Part shown: one piece after another, positions 7,348-16,094 of the stretch
How the letters are laid out: every line of letters starts with the position of its first letter
How positions within the stretch are numbered: the stretch's first letter is position 1
Assembly: GCA_016710435.1 (NCBI GenBank)
Contig: JADJVV010000001.1
Span: 2,564,501 to 2,628,500 of the forward strand
Length of the DNA: 64,000 nucleotides
From: Hyphomicrobiales bacterium
Lineage (GTDB): Bacteria > Pseudomonadota > Alphaproteobacteria > Rhizobiales > Aestuariivirgaceae
Direction of reading: 5' to 3'
Notes under the pieces: generated by a model
Databases searched by the model: none
Seen by the model: only the letters and a program-made list of their open reading frames with translations
Told to the model about the DNA's origin: nothing
Made by a program: the position numbers and the translations under genes

Positions 7348-8849
7348 GTCCTTCGTCCCAACCGGTTGGCAACCAGGGCGCCCGCCATGCAGAGTGCCGC
7401 CAGCAGCAAAGCCGTGCCTTGTGCCGACGCGGCCCGATACTGCCCCATCTCGGAGGCAATGAGCGAGGGCAGCGTGATCACGCCCTGCGATCCCAGAAGC
7501 AGAATGGCCGTGAGGTCGCCGAAGGACAGCACGAAGGCCATGAGGAAGGCCTGTGCCAGGGGCCGCATCAGGTCTGGCCCGTCAATCAGGCGGAAGCGTT
7601 GCCAGCCGGAGAGGCCGACCTGCGCGCAAAGCCGGTCCAATGGCAACATCTGCGCGGAGATGGCGCCTGTCAGCAGCGTCACACAAAAAGGTAATGCCAT
7701 CAAGGCGTTGAGGCACGATATCAAGATGATGCTTGAAGCAGGACCAGTGATGAGTCCGCGCAGCAGCAGGAACCATCCCGTCGCCAGCACCGCAGGCGGC
7801 AGGATAAGGCCGATCAGGCTCACGGCACTGAGGAACCCGCGCCACGCGGCCCGGCGCACCTGCAACAAGGCAATCGCCCACGCCAGTGCGAGACTGAGCG
7901 CAGCACTGAGCGTGGCCACCAGAACACTGGTGCCAAAGGCCTGCACCAGCGTGGCCCGCAGGTGGAAGGCGGTGATGCCCGACTCCGTCAGTGCGGCGAG
8001 CGGCGGCAGCACCAGCAGCACGGCCAGCACGACGCTCGCCATGCCCACCACACCCATGCGCGCGCGCGGCGGCGCAACGGTGCGCAGCCGCGCCTCGGCG
8101 GGAACAGGTGACGCAAGTTGCCCTGCCAGCAGCACAAGCACCAGGCAGAGCACGACTTGCACGAGCGCAAGCGTCACGGCCCGTGACACATCGAAATCCA
8201 TGCGCAGCGATTGGTAGATGGCGACTTCCAGGGTTGTGGCCGCCGGACCGCCGAAGGTCAGCACCACGACGAAGCTCGCCGCGCAGAGCAGAAAGATCAG
8301 CGCCGCGAGGCGGGGCAACAGGGGCCGCAGCGCCGGCCACTCCACATGACGCCAGCGCGCGGCTGAGGTGAATCCCAACTGGTCCGCCAGCCGCAGGTTC
8401 TCCGGCGTCACGCCCTCCAGCGCCTCAAGGCAGAAGCGCAGGGCCAGCGGCAGGTTGAAGAACACATGCGCCAGCAGAATGCCGCCGAGTCCATAGAGGT
8501 TGAACCAGCCGCCCAGCCGGCCGGAGGTGCCGTAGAGTTCCACCAGCGCCAGCACCACGACGATCGACGGCAGTGCCTGCGGCACGGCAAGGAGTGCGAG
8601 GATCAGGATACGCCCCGGAAAATTCCGGAAAGCCAGCGCGCGCGCCGCCGGCAGCGCCAACAACAGCGAGAGCAGCGTTGACAGACCCGCCTGCAGCAAG
8701 GTGAATCCGAGAATGCGCCAGACATAGGCGTCGAGCGCGAACTGCCCGCCCTGCATCAGCGCGAATGAAAGCAGCGGCACAAAACCCGCCGCTGCCGCGG
8801 CGATCACCACGGCAGGAGCGAACCATGCAAGGCGGGGCGATGGCGTCAT
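7344..8849 (-). CDS. thiP: Thiamine ABC transporter permease
   Basis: A 501-residue integral membrane protein with about twelve predicted helices in two repeats, the fused-permease form typical of ThiP and of iron(III) permeases such as FbpB. Two EAA-like cytoplasmic loops can be seen, one around LEALEGVTPENLRLADQLG in the first half and one around LPLDRLCAQVGLSGWQRFR in the second. Assignment to thiamine rests on the neighbours: thiB one base upstream, thiQ overlapping downstream and a TPP riboswitch in front of the operon. It forms the membrane channel of the importer. Confidence 0.93.
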   Translation of the reverse strand: MTPSPRLAWFAPAVVIAAAAAGFVPLLSFALMQGGQFALDAYVWRILGFTLLQAGLSTLLSLLLALPAARALAFRNFPGRILILALLAVPQALPSIVVVLALVELYGTSGRLGGWFNLYGLGGILLAHVFFNLPLALRFCLEALEGVTPENLRLADQLGFTSAARWRHVEWPALRPLLPRLAALIFLLCAASFVVVLTFGGPAATTLEVAIYQSLRMDFDVSRAVTLALVQVVLCLVLVLLAGQLASPVPAEARLRTVAPPRARMGVVGMASVVLAVLLVLPPLAALTESGITAFHLRATLVQAFGTSVLVATLSAALSLALAWAIALLQVRRAAWRGFLSAVSLIGLILPPAVLATGWFLLLRGLITGPASSIILISCLNALMALPFCVTLLTGAISAQMLPLDRLCAQVGLSGWQRFRLIDGPDLMRPLAQAFLMAFVLSFGDLTAILLLGSQGVITLPSLIASEMGQYRAASAQGTALLLAALCMAGALVANRLGRRT

Positions 8850-8850
8850 G

Positions 8851-9846
8851 CTATCCGCTGATCGCGTTCAGCCACTCGTCGATCCACGTGCGGCGGTTGG
8901 CGTTCACCTCGGCGGGTGTGAATTGCAGCGTCTTCTCCGGCGCGATGATCTTGCCGAAGGCCGCAGGGAGCGGCTTGTCGGTAGTGCCTGCGGGCAGCAT
9001 CCAGTTGGTGGCGGGAATTTCGTTCTGGAAGGCAGGCGTCAGCATGAAGGCGAGGAACCTCCGCGCCAGCGGCAGTTCCGGCGAGGATGCAATGGCCCCC
9101 GCCACCTCCACCTGCAGGTAGTGGCCCTCCTTGAAGGCCGCCGCCTTGTAGCGTTCCGTCTTTTCAACTTCGATATGATAGGCAGGCGACGTCACGTAGG
9201 AGAACACCATCGGCGCCTCGCCCTTGGTGAAAAGCCCGTAAGCCTCCGACCAGCCGGGCGTGGTGGTGAGGATACGGGGCTTCAGCTTCTTCCAAGCCTC
9301 CGCCGCCTTGTCGCCGTAGACCGACTTCATCCACAACAGAAAGCCGAGGCCGGGCGTGGACGACCGCGGGTCTTCCAGCACGATCTTCTGCGCCGGATCG
9401 CCGTTGACGAGTTCGTCAAGCGAGGTGGGCGGCAATTTCATCTTTTCGCTGTCGTAGACGATGGCGAAGTGCCCGTAGTCGAACGGCAGAAAATCTGCAT
9501 CCGTCCAGCCGCCCGGAACATTGGTCTGCACATTGGCAACGCCATGGGGAGCGAACAGCCCCAGGCCCCGCGCCTCGTCGGTGAGGTTTGTATCGAGGCC
9601 CAGCACCACATCGGCCCTGGTGTCCTTGCCCTCCAGCTTCAGGCGGTTGAGCATGGCCACGCCATCGGCCAGCGCTACCCATTCCACCGAGCAGTCGCAG
9701 GTCTTTTCGAAGTTGGCCTTGATGGCCGTGCCCGGTCCCCATTCGGAGACGAAGCTCTCGTAGGTGTAGATGGTGAGCGTGTCCTTTGCCCATGCAGGTG
9801 CTGCAAGGAGAAGCGACGCGGCGAGTGAAAGGATGATCTTCTTCAT
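8851..9846 (-). CDS. thiB: Thiamine-binding periplasmic protein
   Basis: A 331-residue substrate-binding protein with a clear signal peptide (MKKIILSLAASLLLAAPAWA). The mature start DTLTIYTYESFVSEWGPG and the later segments LGLDTNL, PFDYGHFAIVYD and DPRSSTPGLGFLLWM match the thiamine-binding ThiB/TbpA family, including the aromatic residues that stack on the ligand. It would capture thiamine or TPP for ThiPQ. The ATG at 9846 was preferred to an upstream extension of the frame because it begins the signal peptide and follows a GGAGG-like sequence. First gene of the operon behind the TPP riboswitch. Confidence 0.94.
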   Translation of the reverse strand: MKKIILSLAASLLLAAPAWAKDTLTIYTYESFVSEWGPGTAIKANFEKTCDCSVEWVALADGVAMLNRLKLEGKDTRADVVLGLDTNLTDEARGLGLFAPHGVANVQTNVPGGWTDADFLPFDYGHFAIVYDSEKMKLPPTSLDELVNGDPAQKIVLEDPRSSTPGLGFLLWMKSVYGDKAAEAWKKLKPRILTTTPGWSEAYGLFTKGEAPMVFSYVTSPAYHIEVEKTERYKAAAFKEGHYLQVEVAGAIASSPELPLARRFLAFMLTPAFQNEIPATNWMLPAGTTDKPLPAAFGKIIAPEKTLQFTPAEVNANRRTWIDEWLNAISG

Positions 9847-9898
9847 GTGTCCTCCATTCGCCAGAGATCGAGACTTGGAGGAGGGGGCATGATGCCAA

Positions 9899-10005
9899 CC
9901 CGCTCGCAATCCCTACGCTGGCATGATCCAGATCAGGTTCAGCGGGTTGGCGGCGGGCCGCCTCTCAGCCTGGCCTTGCGGACCAAGCACCCCGTTGAGA
10001 GCGGG
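9899..10005 (-). promoter_or_regulatory. TPP (thi-box) riboswitch upstream of thiBPQ
   Basis: The minus strand carries the diagnostic thi-box parts in order: GGGGTGC near 9993, CTGAGA at 9963-9968, then ACCCGCTGAACCTGATC, CAGATCATGCCAGCG and TAGGGA ending near 9910. CCCGCTC (10005-9999) pairs perfectly with GAGCGGG (9905-9899) as an extended P1 stem closing the aptamer. It lies about 50 nt before the thiB start, so TPP binding probably shuts off translation or transcription of thiBPQ. The expression platform is not obvious; sequestration of the GGAGG near 9852-9884 is possible. Confidence 0.93.
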
Positions 10006-10081
10006 ACGAGGTTTAGGGCACAGCCCTCGCGCTGGCAAGCCGGACCTGATAGAGGCACGCCTGCAAGGAACGCATGAAGAC

Positions 10082-10711
10082 ATGAGCAAGTTTACAATTC
10101 TCCTGGGCGGCGATGTGACGCCGACCGACCGCCTGCGCAAGCAGGTGGCGGGCAGTCGCGTGATTGCCGCCGACAGCGGCATCGCCCACGCCCCGGCACT
10201 TGGCCTTTCGCCGGAACTGTGGGTCGGTGATTTCGACTCCGCCGGCAGCGATCTCGAACGCATGTTCGCCCATGTGCCGCGCCACGTCTTCCCCGCCGCC
10301 AAGGATTCAACCGACGGTGAAATCGCCATCAGCGAGGCGTTGAAGCAGGGAGCAACCGACCTCGTTCTCGTGGGCGGATTTGGCGGCCAGTTCGATCACG
10401 TTCTCGCTCATGCCATGTTGCTGATGGCGTTGGCCAGGCGCGGCATCCAGGCCGTGCTGACCAGCGGCAACGAAGAGGCACACGCGCTTCTGCAACTGCT
10501 GCTCTTTGTCGATCTCGCGGCAGGCACGCGCCTGTCGGTGATTCCCCTCACCGAGATCAAGGGCCTCACCATGACCGGCGTGCGCTGGCCGCTGAAGGAG
10601 CGCGCCGTGCCGCGCGGTTCCACCCTCACCCTCTCCAACGAATGCCTTGGCGGGCGGGCCGCAATCGGCCTCGCCGAAGGCGAGGCGCTGGTGGTGTTGT
10701 ATCCGTCATGA
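10082..10711 (+). CDS. thiN: Thiamine diphosphokinase
   Basis: A 209-residue protein that transfers a pyrophosphate group from ATP to thiamine, giving the cofactor TPP. Seen in the sequence: ILLGGDVTPTDRL, VIAADSGIAHAPALGLSPELWVGDFDS with the DFDS metal site, KDSTDGEIAI and GGFGGQFDHVLAH, all family motifs. The start at 10082 opens at MSKFTILLGG, where homologues begin; the upstream extension of the frame crosses the riboswitch and is not coding. It is divergent from thiBPQ, so one locus imports thiamine and activates it. It overlaps the following methyltransferase by 4 bp. Confidence 0.93.
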   Translation: MSKFTILLGGDVTPTDRLRKQVAGSRVIAADSGIAHAPALGLSPELWVGDFDSAGSDLERMFAHVPRHVFPAAKDSTDGEIAISEALKQGATDLVLVGGFGGQFDHVLAHAMLLMALARRGIQAVLTSGNEEAHALLQLLLFVDLAAGTRLSVIPLTEIKGLTMTGVRWPLKERAVPRGSTLTLSNECLGGRAAIGLAEGEALVVLYPS

Positions 10712-11913
10712 CGCAGCATGTGGTGAGCCGTCTCGGCCAGCGTGGCGACGGCATTGTGGAAACGGCCGATGGCGTGCGCCACGTGCCGAAAGTGCTGGCG
10801 GGCGAAACGGTTGACCTGGCGGGCTCACGTCTTCTGCGCGTGATCACCCCGTCACCAGACCGCGTCGAACCGTTCTGCCCGCACTACGCAACCTGCGGCG
10901 GCTGCAAGTTCCAGCACTGGCAGGAGGATGCCTACCGCGCCTGGAAGCTGGAAATGGTGCGCCAGCAATTCGCAAGCCAGAACCTCGCGGTGGATCTGCC
11001 ACCTCTGCTCGATGCCCATGGCCAAGGCCGTCGCCGCATCAGCCTGCACGTGCGCGAAATCGATGGCGTGTGGTGCGCGGGTTTCATGGAGCAGAAGTCC
11101 CACGACCTCGCGCCCCTGAACCAATGCCCGGTGCTGGTGCCGGCATTGCGCGACAGTCCCGCCCTCGCGGCGGAATTCGGCAAGCTGCTGGGCCCTTGCG
11201 ATGTGGCGCTGACCGCCGCCGCCAACGGCATCGACGTGGCCGTGAAGGCCGAGCGCAAGGCCACCGACAAACGCAGTGCCGCACTCTCCGCGCTGTTCAA
11301 TGCGCGCAACCTTTTGCGTCTCTCGGTCAATGGCGAGGTCTTTGCCATGGCCGCACCACCCGTGGTCGCCGTCGGCAATGCCATGGTGCCGCTGCCTGTG
11401 CAGCCCTTCCTGCAGGCGACGGAGAAGGGCGAGGCGGAACTGGCGCGGCTTGTCCTGGACTCGCGGCCCAAGCGGGCGCGGAACGTGGTCGATCTTTTCG
11501 CCGGCATGGGCACATTCGCATTGCGCCTTGCCGAGTCCATGCCCGTGGCCGCCTTCGACTCCGACCGTGCCGCCATCGATGCACTGGTGAAGGCCACACG
11601 CATGACGAAGGGACTGAAGCCAGTCACCGCCGGCACGCGCAATCTCTTCAACGCGCCGCTCACCACTGTGGAATTGCGCGAGTACCCCTGGGCTGTGCTC
11701 GACCCGCCGCGGGCAGGCGCAGAAGCCCAGTGCCGCACCCTCGCGGCGTCGTCCGTCGGCCACGTCACCTATGTCTCGTGCGATGCCCAGACCTTTGCGC
11801 GTGACGCCAAAACATTAACGCAGGGAGGTTTCTCCCTGCGTTCCGTGACGGCTGTCGATCAGTTCAAATGGACGGCCCACGTCGAACTGGTGGGCGTCTT
11901 CAGCAGGAAGTGA
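10708..11913 (+). CDS. Class I SAM-dependent RNA methyltransferase, TrmA/RlmD (RumA) type
   Basis: A 401-residue RNA uracil-C5 methyltransferase. The N-terminal part holds a four-cysteine cluster beginning FCPHYATCGGCKFQHW, expected to bind a 4Fe-4S cluster as in RlmD. The C-terminal Rossmann domain has VVDLFAGMGTFALRLA for SAM, a DPPRAGA motif, and VSCDAQTFARDAKTL carrying the nucleophilic cysteine of the family. Target is probably U in 23S rRNA, but TrmA- versus RlmD-type specificity cannot be settled here. The N-terminal TRAM domain seems reduced. Its start overlaps the thiN stop (ATGA). Confidence 0.88.
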   Translation: MTQHVVSRLGQRGDGIVETADGVRHVPKVLAGETVDLAGSRLLRVITPSPDRVEPFCPHYATCGGCKFQHWQEDAYRAWKLEMVRQQFASQNLAVDLPPLLDAHGQGRRRISLHVREIDGVWCAGFMEQKSHDLAPLNQCPVLVPALRDSPALAAEFGKLLGPCDVALTAAANGIDVAVKAERKATDKRSAALSALFNARNLLRLSVNGEVFAMAAPPVVAVGNAMVPLPVQPFLQATEKGEAELARLVLDSRPKRARNVVDLFAGMGTFALRLAESMPVAAFDSDRAAIDALVKATRMTKGLKPVTAGTRNLFNAPLTTVELREYPWAVLDPPRAGAEAQCRTLAASSVGHVTYVSCDAQTFARDAKTLTQGGFSLRSVTAVDQFKWTAHVELVGVFSRK

Positions 11914-11919
11914 CCTGCC

Positions 11920-12492
11920 TCAGTCCTTGGCGCGTTCCACGTATGAGCCGTCCGACGTATCCACGACGATGCGCGTGCCCGACGTGATGTGCGGCGGCAC
12001 CATGGTGCGCACGCCATTGGAGAGAACGGCCGGCTTGAACGACGAGGAGGCCGTCTGGTTCTTGATTGCCGGTTCCGTGTCGGTGATCTCCAGCGTCACG
12101 CGCTGCTGGATTTCGATGGAGATGGGCGCATCGTTGAACAGCGCCACCTGGCATTCCATGCCTTCCTGCAGGAAGGGCGCGGAGTCGCCCAGCATGTCCG
12201 CCGGCACGTTGATCTGCTCATAGTTGGACGGGTTCATGAACACGTAGTTGTCGCCATCCTGGTAGAGATAGGTGTGGGTGATGGTTTCGACGAAGGCGCG
12301 TTCCAGCGGGTCCGTGGTCTTGTAGCGCACCACGGTCTTCACGCCGTCCGAGATGCGGCGCATGTCGATGGTGGTGGTGGGCGTGCCCTTGCCCGGGTGC
12401 ATGCTTTCGGCCTTGAGAACGACATAGAGCTTGCCGTCCTCGTGCTCGATCACGTTACCTTTGCGCACGCCGCTGGCGATGACTTTGACCAC
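11920..12492 (-). CDS. efp: Elongation factor P
   Basis: A 190-residue EF-P with the three beta-barrel domains expected. It relieves ribosome stalling at polyproline stretches. The tip loop reads MHPGKGTPT, with Lys35 equivalent to Escherichia coli Lys34, the residue that EpmA lysylates. The start is a GTG at 12492 giving MVKVIASGVRKGN, matching the conserved N-terminus and preceded by AGAGAGAA; longer versions of the frame are spurious. It is divergent from epmA, 105 bp apart, and several proline-rich proteins in this window (OmpA family, MltG) would be clients. Confidence 0.96.
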   Translation of the reverse strand: MVKVIASGVRKGNVIEHEDGKLYVVLKAESMHPGKGTPTTTIDMRRISDGVKTVVRYKTTDPLERAFVETITHTYLYQDGDNYVFMNPSNYEQINVPADMLGDSAPFLQEGMECQVALFNDAPISIEIQQRVTLEITDTEPAIKNQTASSSFKPAVLSNGVRTMVPPHITSGTRIVVDTSDGSYVERAKD

Positions 12493-12597
12493 GGTTATTC
12501 TCTCTTGATTTGCGATTGTGTATGAAAGTTGGGCGGCTCTTAGCAGGGGGCATGCTGAAAGCCAACCCCCGGGCCTCAGGACAAGGATATTACCATT

Positions 12598-13641
12598 TTG
12601 CCACAGGATCAGCCCGCAGCATCGCCCTGGTTCACGCCGGACCGCCATCAGGACCGGCGGCCCTTCCTGCTGGCGCGGAACCGCATCCTCGCCGCCACCC
12701 GGACCTGGTTCGCCCGCCGCCGATTCCTTGAGGTGGATGTGCCCGCGCTGGCTGTGTCCCCCGGCAATGAGGCCCACCTCCATGCCTTCGCCACAGACCT
12801 GATCGCCAACGATGGCAGCCACCACCGCCGTTATCTCCACACCTCGCCGGAATTTGCCTGCAAGAAGCTGCTGGCGGCTGGCGAGACGCGCATCTTTTCG
12901 ATGGGCCATGTCTATCGCAACCGTGAGCGCACCGCCACCCATGCGCCTGAATTCACCATGCTGGAATGGTATCGCGCCAACGCCGAGTATCGCGCCGTCA
13001 TCGGCGACACGCTGGCGCTGCTGCGCCTTGCCGCGGAAACCTCAGGCCACAGCCTCTGGCACTGGCGGGACCGGGCATGTGAAGTCCACACGGAAGCAGA
13101 ATGGCTGACGGTGAACGACGCCTTCCTGCACCATGCCGGCGTGGATCTGCTGGCGACCCTTGATGCCGATGGCAGACCGGACAGGGATGCGCTGGCGCGT
13201 GTCTCACCCGTGGCCTTCGCCGAGGGAGAGAGCTGGTCCGACATTTTCAGCCGCATCCTGGTGGAGAAGGTGGAGCCGCACCTCGGCAACCATCATGTGA
13301 CCGTGCTCTACGAATATCCCGCTTGCGAGGCCGCACTGGCCCGCACCTGCGGCCATGATGCGCGGGTGGCGGAACGATTTGAAATCTATGCCTGCGGCGT
13401 TGAACTGGCGAACGGCTTCGGCGAACTCACCGACCCCGTGGAACAGCGCCGCCGCTTCGTGGAAGAGATGGACATCAAGGAGCGCATCTATGGCGAGCGC
13501 TATCCGATTGATGAGGAGTTGCTGGCGGCACTCGCACTGATGCCGCCTGCCGCAGGTGTGGCCCTGGGGATGGACCGCGTGATCATGCTGGCAGCGGGTG
13601 CCACAAGGATTGACCAGGTGCAGTGGGCACCCGTCCCCTGA
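12598..13641 (+). CDS. epmA: EF-P lysine aminoacylase (truncated LysRS paralogue)
   Basis: A 347-residue class II synthetase core without the anticodon-binding domain of LysRS, the form known as EpmA/GenX/PoxA. It attaches beta-lysine to EF-P. Motif 2 is seen in RIFSMGHVYRNRERTATHAPEFTMLEWYRA and motif 3 in GVALGMDRVIMLA. The start is TTG at 12598, preceded by AAGGAT at a proper distance; no upstream in-frame ATG fits. Its divergence from efp links modifier and substrate. EpmB, which makes the beta-lysine, is not in this window. Confidence 0.94.
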   Translation: MPQDQPAASPWFTPDRHQDRRPFLLARNRILAATRTWFARRRFLEVDVPALAVSPGNEAHLHAFATDLIANDGSHHRRYLHTSPEFACKKLLAAGETRIFSMGHVYRNRERTATHAPEFTMLEWYRANAEYRAVIGDTLALLRLAAETSGHSLWHWRDRACEVHTEAEWLTVNDAFLHHAGVDLLATLDADGRPDRDALARVSPVAFAEGESWSDIFSRILVEKVEPHLGNHHVTVLYEYPACEAALARTCGHDARVAERFEIYACGVELANGFGELTDPVEQRRRFVEEMDIKERIYGERYPIDEELLAALALMPPAAGVALGMDRVIMLAAGATRIDQVQWAPVP

Positions 13642-13642
13642 A

Positions 13643-14578
13643 CTACATCTTTGAGGTGAGCTTCTTCATGCGCCGTTCGTGATAGGCGGCGATCAGCTTC
13701 TCGAACTTCGCCGTCGTCACGTCGCCGCCGATGCCAGGATAACTGGCCTCGATCTTCTTGATCGCCGCTTCCTCGCGATCCTTGGAGAGGGGATGACTGC
13801 CATAGATCATGTTGGCCAGCCGCGAACCCTGCGGCGCGTACTGCCGGAAGATGCGTTGCACGGCCACCATTTCCTGCGGATCATATCCGGCAGCGACAAG
13901 GATATCGATGGCGATGCTGTCGGCCTCGCGTTCCTGCGCGCGGATGGCGGCATTCACGGTGGCGCCGCCGCTGATGCGCAGCAGGTTGCCGAGGCTTTGT
14001 TCCATGGACTCGGGCGTGATTGCCTTGGTGAGGCTGCGGCCTGCCTTGCGGACAATGCCAATCTGCCGCTGGCGGATCGGATGGTGGCGCAACACATGGG
14101 CGATTTCATGGGCCAGGACCGCTGCGGTCTGCGCTTCCGTATCGCAATACATGAGCAGGCCTTCCTGCACCACGATGATGCCGCCGCCCGGCGTGAAGGC
14201 GTTGATCTGCTGGTCCTTCACCAGTACTACCTTGTAGTCCGTGCCTTGGGTGTTGAGCGGTGCCACCAGACGGTCCACGACCCCTTGAAGGTGCTTCTGC
14301 ATGGCCGTATCGCTGGAGCGGCCCAGCTTCTTCACCCACATGTTTGTCAGTTCTTCGGCGTGGCGCCGTTCTGCATCCGGCGTGGTGTCGAAGGCGCGCT
14401 GCATTTCCTGCGGCGAGGCCCCGATCTGCTTGGCCATGGAATTGCGGAAGTGCGCCTTCTCCTGTTGCAGAAGGTAGCTGACCGAGTTACCGGAGGTGCA
14501 GCCGCTCAGCCCCACGGCCACGAGTGCCATGGTGAGAGAAACTACGGGTCCTGAAATCAAGCGCCATCGCCTCTGCAT
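13643..14578 (-). CDS. M48 family zinc metalloprotease, lipoprotein
   Basis: A protein of about 311 residues with a lipobox (VGLSGC) after the signal helix, so it is probably anchored to a periplasmic membrane face. The zinc motif HEIAH lies in AVLAHEIAHVLRHHP and the third ligand in EREADSIAIDIL, as in M48/LoiP-YcaL-like peptidases that act in envelope quality control. TPGGGIIVVQEGLL is also typical. I chose the ATG at 14578, which has GGGGCGA before it; an in-frame ATG five codons upstream (14593) is possible. It converges on epmA with 1 bp between stops. Confidence 0.88.
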   Translation of the reverse strand: MQRRWRLISGPVVSLTMALVAVGLSGCTSGNSVSYLLQQEKAHFRNSMAKQIGASPQEMQRAFDTTPDAERRHAEELTNMWVKKLGRSSDTAMQKHLQGVVDRLVAPLNTQGTDYKVVLVKDQQINAFTPGGGIIVVQEGLLMYCDTEAQTAAVLAHEIAHVLRHHPIRQRQIGIVRKAGRSLTKAITPESMEQSLGNLLRISGGATVNAAIRAQEREADSIAIDILVAAGYDPQEMVAVQRIFRQYAPQGSRLANMIYGSHPLSKDREEAAIKKIEASYPGIGGDVTTAKFEKLIAAYHERRMKKLTSKM

Positions 14579-14684
14579 TTTCGCCCCATGCATCGGAAGT
14601 TATCGTCGCCGCCGCCCGGAATTTGCCGTGATTTGCCCACGCCTGCAAGCAATCAGTTGCCGTATTCGCAAGTGACCAGTTTCA

Positions 14685-16031
14685 TTAGGCAAATCCCTCG
14701 CGCTTGAGCACCTGCCGGATGCTCATCGCCATCTTGTCCACAATTTCGGCCAACTCACTGTCGCTGGCGTTGTAGGGCGGTGCCAGAATCACGACGTCGC
14801 CGTTCACTCCATCGACATTGCCGCCGACAGGATAACAGATGAGTCCGTTGGCCAGGGCCTGTTGCCGGATCTTGACGTTGAGCTTGTGCGCGGCATCGAA
14901 GGGCGTCTTCGCCGTCCGGTCGGCCACAAGTTCCGTTGCGATGAAATAGCCGCGGCCACGGATGTCGCCCACGGCCTCAACACCGGACAGCGCATCGGCG
15001 ATCATGCCCTTCAGCTTCGCTTCATTGGCGGCAACGCGCTCCACCAGCTTCTCGCGCGCCACGATTTTCTGCACGGCCACGCCCGCCGCACAGCAGGCGG
15101 TGTGACCGGTGAAGGTGTGGCCCGTCATCACTGTGCCATGCGCTGCCATCAGCGCATCCGAGACCTTGTCGGTATACACCGTTGCACCCAGGGGCAGGTA
15201 GCCTGCGGCAAGGCCCTTGGCCATGGGCATGATGTCGGGCTCGGTGCCATCCTGCTCCAGCGCCCGCCATGTGCCCGTCCGCCCCGCGCCGCACATCACC
15301 TCATCGGCAATCATCAGCACGCCATGCCGGTCGCAGATCTCGCGCACGCGCCTGGCGTAGCCAGCGGGCGGAGGCACACAACCGCCGGCAGCGCCGACCA
15401 CTGGCTCGAAGATGAAGGCCGCAATCGTCTCCGGGCCCTCGCGCAGGATGGCCTCTTCCAACTCGCGCGCGCAGGCTTCGCCGGCGCTTTCGGCCGTTGC
15501 GCCCGTGATGGGGCGATAGACATTGGCGGGCGAAATCCGCACGGCATCAATGAACCCGCCTTCGAACACGGTGCGACGTTCCTTGAACCCGGACACGCCG
15601 AGCGCACCCAGCGTGTTGCCGTGCCAACTGCGTTCCCGCGCAATGAACTTGCGCCGCGATTTCTGTCCGATCGCTGTTTGATACTGCAAGGCAATCTTCA
15701 GCGCGCTCTCCACCGCCTCCGATCCGCCCGTGACAAAGACCATGTGGTTGAGCGTGCCGCCGCAGCGCTGGCGGATGATTTCCGTCAACTCGTCCAGCGC
15801 ATCGGTGGTGAAGTTGTAGCGGTAACCGTGGGCAATGCGGTCCAGCTGCACGCGGATGGCTTCGTTCACTTCCGTATTGGCATGCCCGATGCAATAAACC
15901 GCCGGTCCGCCGGACCCGTCGATGTAAACCTTGCCGTCCACATCATGCAGGTAACAGCCCTTGGCCCAAACGACTTTCGGCAATTGGCCCGTGGGCAGGA
16001 GGCTGGGCGGAAGATTGGGCGGTGAATTCAT
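14685..16031 (-). CDS. Class III aminotransferase (omega-amino acid/diamine type)
   Basis: A 448-residue PLP enzyme of fold type I, subgroup III. Seen: a GGSEAVESALKIA phosphate-binding segment, SWHGNTLGALGVSG, the PLP aspartate in LMIADEVMCGAGRTG, and the catalytic lysine in MPMAKGLAAGYLPLGA. The family moves amino groups from beta-alanine, GABA, diamines or similar to pyruvate or 2-oxoglutarate; the exact donor is not determinable. It is divergent from the polyamine deacetylase-like gene with 63 bp between starts, suggesting joint regulation in amine catabolism. Confidence 0.9.
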   Translation of the reverse strand: MNSPPNLPPSLLPTGQLPKVVWAKGCYLHDVDGKVYIDGSGGPAVYCIGHANTEVNEAIRVQLDRIAHGYRYNFTTDALDELTEIIRQRCGGTLNHMVFVTGGSEAVESALKIALQYQTAIGQKSRRKFIARERSWHGNTLGALGVSGFKERRTVFEGGFIDAVRISPANVYRPITGATAESAGEACARELEEAILREGPETIAAFIFEPVVGAAGGCVPPPAGYARRVREICDRHGVLMIADEVMCGAGRTGTWRALEQDGTEPDIMPMAKGLAAGYLPLGATVYTDKVSDALMAAHGTVMTGHTFTGHTACCAAGVAVQKIVAREKLVERVAANEAKLKGMIADALSGVEAVGDIRGRGYFIATELVADRTAKTPFDAAHKLNVKIRQQALANGLICYPVGGNVDGVNGDVVILAPPYNASDSELAEIVDKMAMSIRQVLKREGFA

Positions 16032-16094
16032 GATGGCAGGCTGTTCCTTCGTGTGAATCTGCTGCTAGACTGGCATGGCAAAAGCAGAAAATCC

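Noticed and set aside
7991..8371. Alanine/arginine-rich plus-strand frame inside thiP
   Set aside because: Low-complexity antisense of transmembrane codons with no independent support.
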